Below are positions 23,486 through 30,972 of a stretch of 64,000 nucleotides of DNA, one piece after another. Made by a program: the position numbers and the translations under genes. Origin of the DNA: Streptomyces sp. XY006 (lineage in GTDB: Bacteria > Actinomycetota > Actinomycetes > Streptomycetales > Streptomycetaceae); NCBI RefSeq assembly GCF_002237655.1, contig NZ_NOKT01000030.1, positions 44,679 to 108,678 on the forward strand. The letters run 5' to 3'. How positions within the stretch are numbered: the stretch's first letter is position 1; each line of letters starts with the position of its first letter. Under the pieces are notes generated by a model. The model had not been told where the DNA came from, did not search any database, and worked only from the letters and a program-made list of their open reading frames with translations.

Positions 23486-25633
23486 CTACCCGACCGCCCT
23501 GATCAGCAGCAGGGCGATGTCGTCCAGCCGTTCCTCGCCGTCCGAGTGGTGGCGTTCGTGGTGTACGAGGCTGTCGGCCAGGCGGTCCAGCGGCTGGTCC
23601 CCGGCGTCGGCCAGGCGGTGGCCCAGATCCGCGAGGGCCTCCTCGAAGTCCGTGCCCGGGGACTCCACCAGCCCGTCGGTGTAGAGGACGAGCAGGGAAC
23701 CGGGAGCCAGAGCGACCTCCGTCGTCGGGTACACGGCCCCGGCGTCGATGCCGAGCAGCGGACCCCCGGCCAGGTCGAGCACGCGCACCCGCCCGTCCGG
23801 CCGTCGCAGCAGCGGCGGCGGATGGCCCGCCCGGGACATCACGGCCCGCCCGTGCGCCGGGTCCAGCCGCAGGTACAGGCAGCTCGCGAACAGGTCGGAC
23901 CCCAGCTCCAGCAGCAGCCGGTTGGTGCTGCGCATGACCTCCTCGGGCGCCTGGCCCACGGCCGTGTACGCCCGGACCGCCGTCCGTACCTGCCCCATCA
24001 GCCCGGCCGCCGTGACGTTGTGCCCCTGCACGTCCCCGATCACCGCCGCCGCCTTGCCCTGCGTGCGCACCAGGTCGTAGAAGTCGCCGCCGATGTCCAT
24101 GCCCTGCGTGGCCGGCACATAGCGGCCCGCCGCCTCGATGCCGGGCAGCGACGGCAGCGAGTGCGGCAGCAGCGCCTCCTGCAGGCCGTGTGCGAGCCGG
24201 TGCTTGGCGTCGTACAGGAGTGCCCGCTCCAGCGCCTGGGCGATCAGCCCGGCCAGGCTGGTCATGATCGCCCGCTCCTCGGTCGGGAAGGGATGCGGCT
24301 CGGCGTAGGAGAGCACGCACGTCCCCACCGGCCGCCCCTGGGCGATCAGCGGCAGGTAGGCCCAGGCCGCGAAGCCGTCGGGGGTGGCCAGCCGCGCCGG
24401 GTACAGGCGCTCCAGCTGCTCCTGCGACTCGAAGAACGCCGGCACGCCCGTGCGCAGTACCTGCGTGCCGGGCGTCGGTTCGGACAGGGGCAGCCCGTCG
24501 AACCGTTCCACCACATGTGCGTCCGGGTAGCCGCGGTGCCCGAGGACGCGCAGCCGGTTGGCCCGCGACCCCAGCACGACCAGGGCCTGGCTGCCCACGG
24601 CCGGTGCGATCTCGTCGGCGACCAGCTGTACCACGTCCTGCACCCCGACCGCCTCGGTCAGCGCCCCGGCCAGGTTCAGCACCTGCGAGATGGTGACCAG
24701 CCGGGACGGCGTCCCGTCGGGCGGTGGCACGGTCCGGTTCATCTCTGACACGGCCCGGGACCGGGTGATGCGCACGCTCAGGCCCGTCGTGCTGGGATAC
24801 AGCCGGAACGACAGCCACTCGCCGGGCGGGCGCAGCGCCACGAACGACGTGATGTGCTGGCTGAGCAGCGCGGCCCGGTACCGGTCCTCGTACACGGGGT
24901 CGTTGAGCCACGGCACCGACGCCCACAGCTGTGTGCCCAGCAGCCGGCTGACCGGGACGTTCAGCAGCTCGGACGCCGCCGCGTTGACGAAGCCGATCCG
25001 CCCGTGCAGGTCCAGCGACACCAGCCCGTACGGCAGCCGGCTCACCATCCGGGCCGCCTCGACGGTGCCCAGCGTCCCGGCCACCCCGCCCCCCAGGGGC
25101 GCGGCGACCAGGTCGGGTTCGGGGTGCGGCGGGATGCTCTGCCGGGCGGCCCGCTCCAGCCGGACCGCCAGCCGTCCGCAGGCCGCGGTGAGGTGCTCGC
25201 GCTCGTGCTCGGACAGCTCCGGCGGGTGCGCGCCCGGCCAGGTCACGAAGACCGCGCCGTACACCGTGGAGTCGGTGGCGACCGGGACCGCGGCGAGGGC
25301 GAACGGATAGGGCAGCACCACCGCGATGCGCGGATACTGGCGGGCCATCTCCTCCTCGCCGCCCACCCAGACCAGCCGCCGCTCGCGCGCCGCGTCCGCC
25401 ACCGGGATCGGCGCGGTCAGCCCCACCCGCTCCCAGGGCGCCGCGAATGCCCGCGGCAGCCCGGCCATCACCGCCATCTCCAGCACGGGCTGGTCCTGCG
25501 CGAGCAGGTACACCGCGCCCGAGTGGGCGTGCACCTCGTCCATCATCGAGGCCAGCGCCAGGGACAGCAGCGGACGGCCGACCGGCGCCCTGGCGGCTGC
25601 CGGCGCCTGCGCGGACGGCTGCCCGTCGGACAC
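23486..25633 (-). CDS. GAF-PAS-GAF-PP2C (SpoIIE/RsbU-type) phosphatase
   Basis: A 715-aa soluble regulatory phosphatase. GTG 25633 is preferred to GTG 25642 because GAGGAG then has a 9-base spacing. Domains in order: GAF (about 25-170), PAS (about 205-310, GLVSLDLHGRIGFVNAAASE), GAF (about 335-480), and PP2C/SpoIIE (about 500-715) with metal ligands in DIGGDFYDLV, GDVQGHNVTA and LYTDGLVESP plus DDIALLLIR. Such enzymes usually dephosphorylate anti-sigma antagonists after sensing small molecules or redox. It lacks the C-terminal HATPase kinase domain of the similar phosphatase at 33.8 kb. It is divergent from the lanthipeptide regulator. Confidence 0.9.
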   Translation of the reverse strand: MSDGQPSAQAPAAARAPVGRPLLSLALASMMDEVHAHSGAVYLLAQDQPVLEMAVMAGLPRAFAAPWERVGLTAPIPVADAARERRLVWVGGEEEMARQYPRIAVVLPYPFALAAVPVATDSTVYGAVFVTWPGAHPPELSEHEREHLTAACGRLAVRLERAARQSIPPHPEPDLVAAPLGGGVAGTLGTVEAARMVSRLPYGLVSLDLHGRIGFVNAAASELLNVPVSRLLGTQLWASVPWLNDPVYEDRYRAALLSQHITSFVALRPPGEWLSFRLYPSTTGLSVRITRSRAVSEMNRTVPPPDGTPSRLVTISQVLNLAGALTEAVGVQDVVQLVADEIAPAVGSQALVVLGSRANRLRVLGHRGYPDAHVVERFDGLPLSEPTPGTQVLRTGVPAFFESQEQLERLYPARLATPDGFAAWAYLPLIAQGRPVGTCVLSYAEPHPFPTEERAIMTSLAGLIAQALERALLYDAKHRLAHGLQEALLPHSLPSLPGIEAAGRYVPATQGMDIGGDFYDLVRTQGKAAAVIGDVQGHNVTAAGLMGQVRTAVRAYTAVGQAPEEVMRSTNRLLLELGSDLFASCLYLRLDPAHGRAVMSRAGHPPPLLRRPDGRVRVLDLAGGPLLGIDAGAVYPTTEVALAPGSLLVLYTDGLVESPGTDFEEALADLGHRLADAGDQPLDRLADSLVHHERHHSDGEERLDDIALLLIRAVG

Positions 25634-25956
25634 GCCGACCACCTCCTCGCACGGCCGCGCGACCGGACCCAGGACTAAATCTCCCCCTTGGCGGCCCGTC
25701 GCGCACGACGAACGGTCGGCGACCCACCCGGTTACCGCCGGTCACATCCGGAGGGCCGCTTGGGGGACGCCCCGTGTACCCCGACTGCTGCGAGCCATGC
25801 CCCCGCATCGGAAGCGCGGCCGGGCGTACGGGCGCTGCGTGTGCGCCCCCGCGCACCCTGATGGCCGGTTCTTCGCACCCACGCAGGGTCACGGTCACGA
25901 ACAATGGGCACGCGCTCCAAGGGACGAGGGGCGTACGGCGAGCCGAGGGGGTGGCA
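25634..25956. other. Divergent promoter region before the LuxR-type regulator
   Basis: No gene is supported. Two GTCAC elements at 25888-25892 and 25894-25898 lie about 60 bases before the regulator start and match the GTCAC repeats upstream of the lanthipeptide synthetase gene. AGGGG at 25946-25950 is the likely ribosome-binding site. Confidence 0.4.
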
Positions 25957-26565
25957 GTGATCCGGGTGCTGTTGGTGCACGACGAGTGTCTGGTCCGATC
26001 GGTGCTGGCGGAGTGGCTGCGGGCGGAGCCCGATCTGGCGGTGCAGGACACGTCGTGGCGCGGGGCGCCCGGCCTGCTCCGGTCGGTACGGCCGGACGTG
26101 TGCGCGGCGGACCTGGAGTGCGCGGACTCCTACGGCATCCCGCCGCTGGGAGAACTGAGCCGGGCGGGCGCGGACCAGGTGCGTCCGCGATTACTGGTGC
26201 TCGCGACCGCGAGCCGACCGGGTCTGCTGAAACGTGCTGTGGAAGCGGGGGCGCTGGGTTATGTCGACAAGGAGGGGTCGCCGCAGAACCTGCTGCGCGG
26301 AATCCGCCGGGTCGCCGAGGGGGAACGTTTCGTCAACGACTCCCTCGGCTTCGGGTTCCTGAAGGCGGCCGAGATGCCGCTGACCCGCAGAGAACTGAGC
26401 GTGTTATCCCTCGCGGCCGAGGGAGCCTCCATCGCGGAGATCGCCGGAAGCCTGCACCTCTCCCACGGGACGGTGCGCAACTACATGGCCGCCATCACCC
26501 GCAAGACCGGGGCCCGCAACCGCATCGACGCGATCCGCATCTCGCAGGGCCAGGGCTGGCTCTGA
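25957..26565 (+). CDS. ramR: LuxR/NarL-type response regulator (RamR/AmfR-like)
   Basis: A 202-aa regulator: a receiver domain (IRVLLVHDECLVRSVLAEWL, phospho-site Asp in CAADLEC, Lys in GYVDKEG) and a C-terminal NarL-type HTH (LTRRELSVLSLAAEGASIAEIAGSLHLSHGTVRNYM). GTG 25957 is used because AGGGG is 6 bases upstream; GTG 25951 is too close to it. Position next to a SapB-type operon makes it the RamR/AmfR orthologue that activates that operon. Its 3' end overlaps the convergent ABC transporter frame by 162 bases. No cognate kinase is adjacent, as in other ram loci. Confidence 0.9.
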   Translation: MIRVLLVHDECLVRSVLAEWLRAEPDLAVQDTSWRGAPGLLRSVRPDVCAADLECADSYGIPPLGELSRAGADQVRPRLLVLATASRPGLLKRAVEAGALGYVDKEGSPQNLLRGIRRVAEGERFVNDSLGFGFLKAAEMPLTRRELSVLSLAAEGASIAEIAGSLHLSHGTVRNYMAAITRKTGARNRIDAIRISQGQGWL

Positions 26566-28968
26566 CCGCCGCCGGGAGGGCCCGGGCGCCCAGCTGCCCA
26601 CCAGGTCCCGGTAGAGCGCCGAGGTCCGCATCAGCTCCTCGTGACGGCCGTGCGCCGAGTTCCGGCCGTCCATGACCAGCACCCGCCCGGCCCGCCGGGC
26701 CGAGCTGATGCGGTGGGCGACCACCACCAGGGTTCCGCCCGGCCGCCGGGCGAAGGCCCGCTCCGCGCGCTCCTCCGTCCCGGGGTCCAGATGGCAGGTG
26801 GCCTCGTCGAGCAGGGCGAGCGGGGCGTCTGACAGGTAGGCCCTGGTCAGCGCGATCAGCTGCCGCTCGCCGGCCGACAGGGACGCCGGGTCGACCCGCG
26901 CGCCTAGTCCGCCCAGGCGTGCGGCCAGCGGGGCGAGGCCGACCGCCTCGGACGCGGCGCGCAGTTCCTCCTCGGGGACCGGGCCGGCCCGCAAGTAGGC
27001 GAGATTCTCGGCCAGGGTGCCGCCGAAGACATACGCCTCCTGCGGGATGAGCACCCGGCCGGCCGCGGCCTCCGGCCCGGGCACCGGGTGCCCGCCGACC
27101 CGGATCGTCCCGCAGCGCGGCGTGAGCAGCCCGGCCACGAGGGCGGTGAGTGTCGACTTGCCGACACCGCTGGGACCCACGACGGCCAGATGCGAGCCGG
27201 CCGGAACGGTGAGATCGAGACCCCGCACCACGGGCTCACTGGCCGGACCGTAGGCGAACGTGACACCGGCCAGCTCGACGGCGGGGGCGATGGCGCCCGC
27301 GGCGGCGGACCGGGACCGGGGCGCGGGAGTCCGCCCGCACACGGGTCCACCGCTGGCCCCCGGGGCGGGGACCCGGCCGGGCACGGCTCCCGGGGCGGGG
27401 CCACAGCCGGGGACCGCCTCCGGGGCGGGGTTACGGTCGGGGACCGCTTCCGGGGCGGGGGCCCGGTGGGGCGCGGCTTCCGGGGCGGGGCCACGGCTGG
27501 GGACTGCCTCCGGGCCGGAGCTGTGGTCGGGGACCGCTTCCGGGGCGGGGGCCCGGTGGGGCGCGGCTTCCGGGGCGGGGCCACGGCTGGGGACTGCCTC
27601 CGGGCCGGAGCTGTGGTCGGGGACCGCTTCCGGGGCGGGGGCCCGGTGGGGCGCGGCTTCCGGGGCGGGGCCACGGCTGGGGACTGCCTCCGGGCCGGAG
27701 CTGTGGTCGGGGACCGCTTCCGGGGCGGGGTTACGGTCGGGGACCGCTTCCGGGGCGGGGTTACGGTCGGGGATCGACCCCGGGCCTGGGACCTGGTGGG
27801 GCACCGACTCTGGGGAGGGCGGTGTCGCGGCGGGGGTGTCGTCGGTCGGCCGCGGACCTTGCGTCCGGGCGGTCGCGGGGTCGTGGCCCGGTTCGGGGGC
27901 GTCCGCTCGGGACAGTCTGCGCAGGACCACCGTCAGGCGGGAGCCGCTGGTGCCCAGGCCGTGGACCAGGTTGCGCAGGGCGGGGAGCAGGGACTGCGTG
28001 ACATAGGCGAGGGCACCGACCAGGGCGCCGGCGGTCACGCCGTGGTCGAGGAGCCAGGGGGCCGTGACGAGCAGCAGCACGATCGGCAGCTGGCCGCCGA
28101 CCGCCAGGGACGCCACCCGCAGCACCCCCCAGTGCGCCAGGGCCCGGGCCGCGCGCAGCTCCGCCTCGACACGCTCCCCGGTACCGGCGGCGACCTGCGC
28201 CTCCGCGCCCGTCGCCGTGACGTCCCGCAGGCCCGGGCAGACGGTGCCCAGATGTCCGGCCAGGGCCTCGTCGGCGACCAGGAACGCCTCCTGCCGCCGG
28301 GCCAGTGGCCGCAGCGTCACCGCGAACAGCGCCACACCCGCGGCCAGCGGCGGGCCCACGACCAGCAGCAGCGGCGGGGCGAGCGCGAACAGCCCGGCCA
28401 GGGCGCCCGCGGCGGTGAACACGAAGGAGCGGGAGACCATGACCAGCCCGGCGAAGGTGTCCCGGGCGATCTCCACCTGCTGGGTCAGCCCCGACAGCGT
28501 TCCCGGGTCGCCGGTGCGCACGCCGCGGGAGACCACCCGGTGCACCAGCCGGTCCCGGAGGGGCTCGACGAGGGCGGCGAGGGCGGCGTGGATCCGTGCG
28601 GTGCCGTAGGCGCCGATCAGCACCCCGGCCCCGGTCACCGCGAGCCAGGCCAGTCCTGTGTCCGCCCGCCCGCGCAGGAAGCCGTCGTCCAGGGCCCGGG
28701 CGGTCCCGTAGCCCATGAGGAAGGTCTGCCCGGTCTCCAGCACGGACCAGAACACGAGTCGCGCCAGGGCCCGCCGGCGCCCCAGCAGAAACCGCAGCCC
28801 CCGCACGGACAGCGCGGCACCGCCCCCGTCACCCCTGTCACCCTCCGGGCCGCCGCCGGGTACGGCAGCGCCGCGCTCCGGCCCTCCCGGTCCAGTCGCG
28901 TCGCGCTCCGGCCCTCCCAGCGCAGCCGGGCCCTCCTCGGGGCCGCCACGCGCGGATGTGTCGGTCAT
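26404..28968 (-). CDS. ramB: ABC exporter half (RamB/AmfA-like) with a repeat linker
   Basis: An 854-aa membrane ABC half-transporter, presumed with its partner to export the class III lanthipeptide. Start ATG 28968 overlaps the partner's stop (ATGA). After a disordered Pro/Gly-rich N-terminus come six helices (about 70-350), then a linker of roughly 200 residues made of Pro-rich decapeptides (APEAVPDRNP-like), then the NBD: GPSGVGKST, LSAGERQLIALTRAY, LALLDEATCHLD, AHRISSA. The recognisable domain ends at DLVGSWAPG near base 26590, but the frame stays open to 26404 antisense to the regulator. Either the tail is real or a stop has been lost. Confidence 0.87.
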   Translation of the reverse strand: MTDTSARGGPEEGPAALGGPERDATGPGGPERGAAVPGGGPEGDRGDGGGAALSVRGLRFLLGRRRALARLVFWSVLETGQTFLMGYGTARALDDGFLRGRADTGLAWLAVTGAGVLIGAYGTARIHAALAALVEPLRDRLVHRVVSRGVRTGDPGTLSGLTQQVEIARDTFAGLVMVSRSFVFTAAGALAGLFALAPPLLLVVGPPLAAGVALFAVTLRPLARRQEAFLVADEALAGHLGTVCPGLRDVTATGAEAQVAAGTGERVEAELRAARALAHWGVLRVASLAVGGQLPIVLLLVTAPWLLDHGVTAGALVGALAYVTQSLLPALRNLVHGLGTSGSRLTVVLRRLSRADAPEPGHDPATARTQGPRPTDDTPAATPPSPESVPHQVPGPGSIPDRNPAPEAVPDRNPAPEAVPDHSSGPEAVPSRGPAPEAAPHRAPAPEAVPDHSSGPEAVPSRGPAPEAAPHRAPAPEAVPDHSSGPEAVPSRGPAPEAAPHRAPAPEAVPDRNPAPEAVPGCGPAPGAVPGRVPAPGASGGPVCGRTPAPRSRSAAAGAIAPAVELAGVTFAYGPASEPVVRGLDLTVPAGSHLAVVGPSGVGKSTLTALVAGLLTPRCGTIRVGGHPVPGPEAAAGRVLIPQEAYVFGGTLAENLAYLRAGPVPEEELRAASEAVGLAPLAARLGGLGARVDPASLSAGERQLIALTRAYLSDAPLALLDEATCHLDPGTEERAERAFARRPGGTLVVVAHRISSARRAGRVLVMDGRNSAHGRHEELMRTSALYRDLVGSWAPGPSRRRSEPALALRDADRVDAVAGPGLAGDGGHVVAHRPVGEVQASGDLRDGGSLGREG
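27361..27780 (-). repeat. Fourteen 30-bp tandem units coding the ABC transporter linker
   Basis: Fourteen consecutive 30-bp units, most beginning CGGGGCGGGG on the plus strand, encode decapeptides such as PAPEAVPDRN. Three perfect 90-bp higher-order copies (27451-27540, 27541-27630, 27631-27720) show recent amplification. Every unit is a multiple of three and keeps the frame between the membrane and ATPase domains. Confidence 0.92.
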
Positions 28969-30716
28969 GGTTGTGCTCCGCTTTCGGTCTCCGGGTATGC
29001 CGTGTTCTCCGCCTCCCCGAACACCGCCCGGTACTCCGGGATCCGCCACAGTTCCTCGTGCGGCCCGACCGCCCGTACGCGTCCGCCGTCCAGCCAGGCC
29101 ACCGCGTCGGCGCGGGCCGCGGTCGCGCTGCGGTGGGCGACCAGGAGCCGGGTGGTGCCGGGCCCGGCGCCGAGGAGGGCGTCGGCGATGCGGCGTTCCG
29201 TCACCGTGTCGAGGCTGGAGAGCGCGTCGTCCAGGATCAGCAGACGGCCGCCGTGGGCGAACGCCCGGGCGAGGCCGAGCCGTTGGGACTCGCCGCCCGA
29301 GCGCGGGGCGTCGGCGACGGGCGTGTCGTAGCCCTCGGGCAGGCGGCGGACGAAGTCGTCCGCCAGGGCCGTGCGGGCCGCCTGACGGATCGCGGCGGGG
29401 GAGGGGGACGCCAGGCCCAGGCCGATCGCCTGCCCGACCGTGCCGCCCAGGAGCGCCGGACGGGCGAAGGCGTAGCCGACGGCGCGGCGCAGGTCGTCAT
29501 GGGGCAGGTCGCGCAGCGGTACGCCGTCGAGCAGGACCTCGCCCCCGTCCGGGTCCGCGAGCCGGCCGGCGAGTGCGGCCAGCAGGGACTTGCCGGCACC
29601 GGAGCGGCCGACCACGGCCAGGGCGGTGCCCCCGGGCACGACGAGGTCCACCCCGTCGAGCACCGCGCGTCCGCCCCGCCGGGCCGTCACGCCCCGCAGC
29701 TCCAGCCGGCCGGGTCCGCCGGGCAGCGGGCGGGTGCCGAACACGGCGGCCGGTTCGGTCTCGACCTCGCCGAGGCGCCGGGCCGCCGCCCGGGCCCGGG
29801 CCAGCCCGGCGAGCCGCCCGACCAGGACGCCGACGCCCGTGGCGAGCACCGCGTACCGCGAGGCGGCCAGCACCTCGCCGACCGAGAGCCGGCCCCGGGT
29901 GAGCAGCACACCGGCCACGGCGACGACCCCGAGGTGCAGCAGCGGCGCCACGGCGACCGCCCGCGCGGCGGCCCGCCCCTGCACGCGCCACATGCGGTGC
30001 CCGGCCCGGGACAGCTCCGGCAGCGGCCGCAGCACCCGGGCCGTCTCCCGGTCCTGCGTACCCGCCGCCCGGACGGTACGGACCCCTTCGACGGCCTCGG
30101 CCAGCGCCGCCGCGATATCGCCCTGGGCCCGCTGGTAGCGCGCCGCGCTCTCGGCGGTGTCCCGGGCGACGGCACGCAGCAGGAGGGTCAGCAGGGGCGC
30201 TCCGGCGAGGAAGACGGTCGCGAGCCACCAGTCGATCAGGCCGAGCGCGACGACCCCGCCGACGGGCCCGGCGAGCGCGGCCAGGAGAGCCGCACGGGCC
30301 GCGGGCGTGGTCCCGGCCTCGGCGGCGTTGCCGACCAGACGTGCGACGAGGTCACCGGAGCCGAACCGGTCGGCGGCGCGCGGCCCGGTGCCCAGCACGT
30401 GCCCGGTGAGCCGGCGCCGCAGCCACGCGGTCGAACGGGCGTCGACGGTGCCGGTGAGGACCGTCTGGGCGGCGTCCAGCAGGGCCAGCAGCAGTACCAG
30501 GCCGGCGCAGCAGAGCACCCAGCGGGTCGCGGGGGCGTGCGCCAGCAGCAGATCGAGGGTCCGGCCCAGCGCGGCCGGAAGCAGCAGCCCGGCACCGGTC
30601 GCCGCCGTGCTCACCAGGCACAGGGCCGCACAGCCGGCCGCGCTGTGCCGGGTGGCCGTACGCAGCAGCGCGCGGGCGTGCCCGGCCGCCGGGTCGTCGT
30701 CGGCACGCGTGGTCAT
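28965..30716 (-). CDS. ramA: ABC exporter half (RamA/AmfB-like)
   Basis: A 583-aa fused permease/ATPase. ATG 30716 has GGAAGG upstream. Six membrane helices occupy about residues 30-310 (LVLLLALLDAAQTVLTG; VVALGLIDWWLATVFLAG). The NBD has Walker A GRSGAGKS, signature SGGESQRLGLARA and Walker B LLILDDALSSLD, with H-loop VAHRSATA. It follows the 38-aa precursor gene across a hairpin and is translationally coupled to the second half-transporter. In SapB-type loci two such proteins form the heterodimeric exporter; cargo here is inferred from the operon. Confidence 0.9.
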   Translation of the reverse strand: MTTRADDDPAAGHARALLRTATRHSAAGCAALCLVSTAATGAGLLLPAALGRTLDLLLAHAPATRWVLCCAGLVLLLALLDAAQTVLTGTVDARSTAWLRRRLTGHVLGTGPRAADRFGSGDLVARLVGNAAEAGTTPAARAALLAALAGPVGGVVALGLIDWWLATVFLAGAPLLTLLLRAVARDTAESAARYQRAQGDIAAALAEAVEGVRTVRAAGTQDRETARVLRPLPELSRAGHRMWRVQGRAAARAVAVAPLLHLGVVAVAGVLLTRGRLSVGEVLAASRYAVLATGVGVLVGRLAGLARARAAARRLGEVETEPAAVFGTRPLPGGPGRLELRGVTARRGGRAVLDGVDLVVPGGTALAVVGRSGAGKSLLAALAGRLADPDGGEVLLDGVPLRDLPHDDLRRAVGYAFARPALLGGTVGQAIGLGLASPSPAAIRQAARTALADDFVRRLPEGYDTPVADAPRSGGESQRLGLARAFAHGGRLLILDDALSSLDTVTERRIADALLGAGPGTTRLLVAHRSATAARADAVAWLDGGRVRAVGPHEELWRIPEYRAVFGEAENTAYPETESGAQP

Positions 30717-30743
30717 ACGGGCCTTCCGTGGAACGGGTGGGCC

Positions 30744-30780
30744 CCGGACGGCCCCTCCCCGTGGGGAGGGAGCCGCCCGG
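30744..30780 (-). terminator. Attenuator-like hairpin between precursor and exporter genes
   Basis: A long stem with a one-base bulge (30744-30760 with 30765-30780) lies between the precursor stop and the exporter start. As in other RiPP operons it probably limits read-through so the precursor mRNA is more abundant. Confidence 0.55.
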
Positions 30781-30800
30781 AGCCGTCCGCGGACCGTCGG

Positions 30801-30917
30801 TCAGAGACAGAGCAGGACGCTCGCCGCGCTGATGCAGGAGATCAGGCTCACCGTGCTGGCGCCGCCGCCGTCCGTACGCTCTTCGGTCTCGATCGTCTGC
30901 AGGTCGAGAAGTGCCAT
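30801..30917 (-). CDS. ramS: SapB/AmfS-like class III lanthipeptide precursor
   Basis: A 38-aa precursor from ATG 30917. The leader begins MALLDLQTIET, matching the conserved LLDLQ box that class III synthetases bind. The C-terminal core STVSLISCISAASVLLCL holds two perfect Ser-x2-Ser-x3-Cys motifs (STVSLISC and SAASVLLC), the signature for labionin or lanthionine rings. The core is very hydrophobic, as expected of the SapB surfactant that lets aerial hyphae break surface tension. It lies between the synthetase (55-base gap) and the exporter genes. It is too short for most gene callers. Confidence 0.93.
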   Translation of the reverse strand: MALLDLQTIETEERTDGGGASTVSLISCISAASVLLCL

Positions 30918-30972
30918 GGTGTGTCCTTTCATCGGGTGTCCGTCCGTGGTCATCCGTGGGGACGGGGTGGTG

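Noticed and set aside
27361..27780. Possible CRISPR array or integron-like repeat
   Set aside because: Repeats are contiguous 30-bp units without spacers and stay in frame inside a transporter gene.
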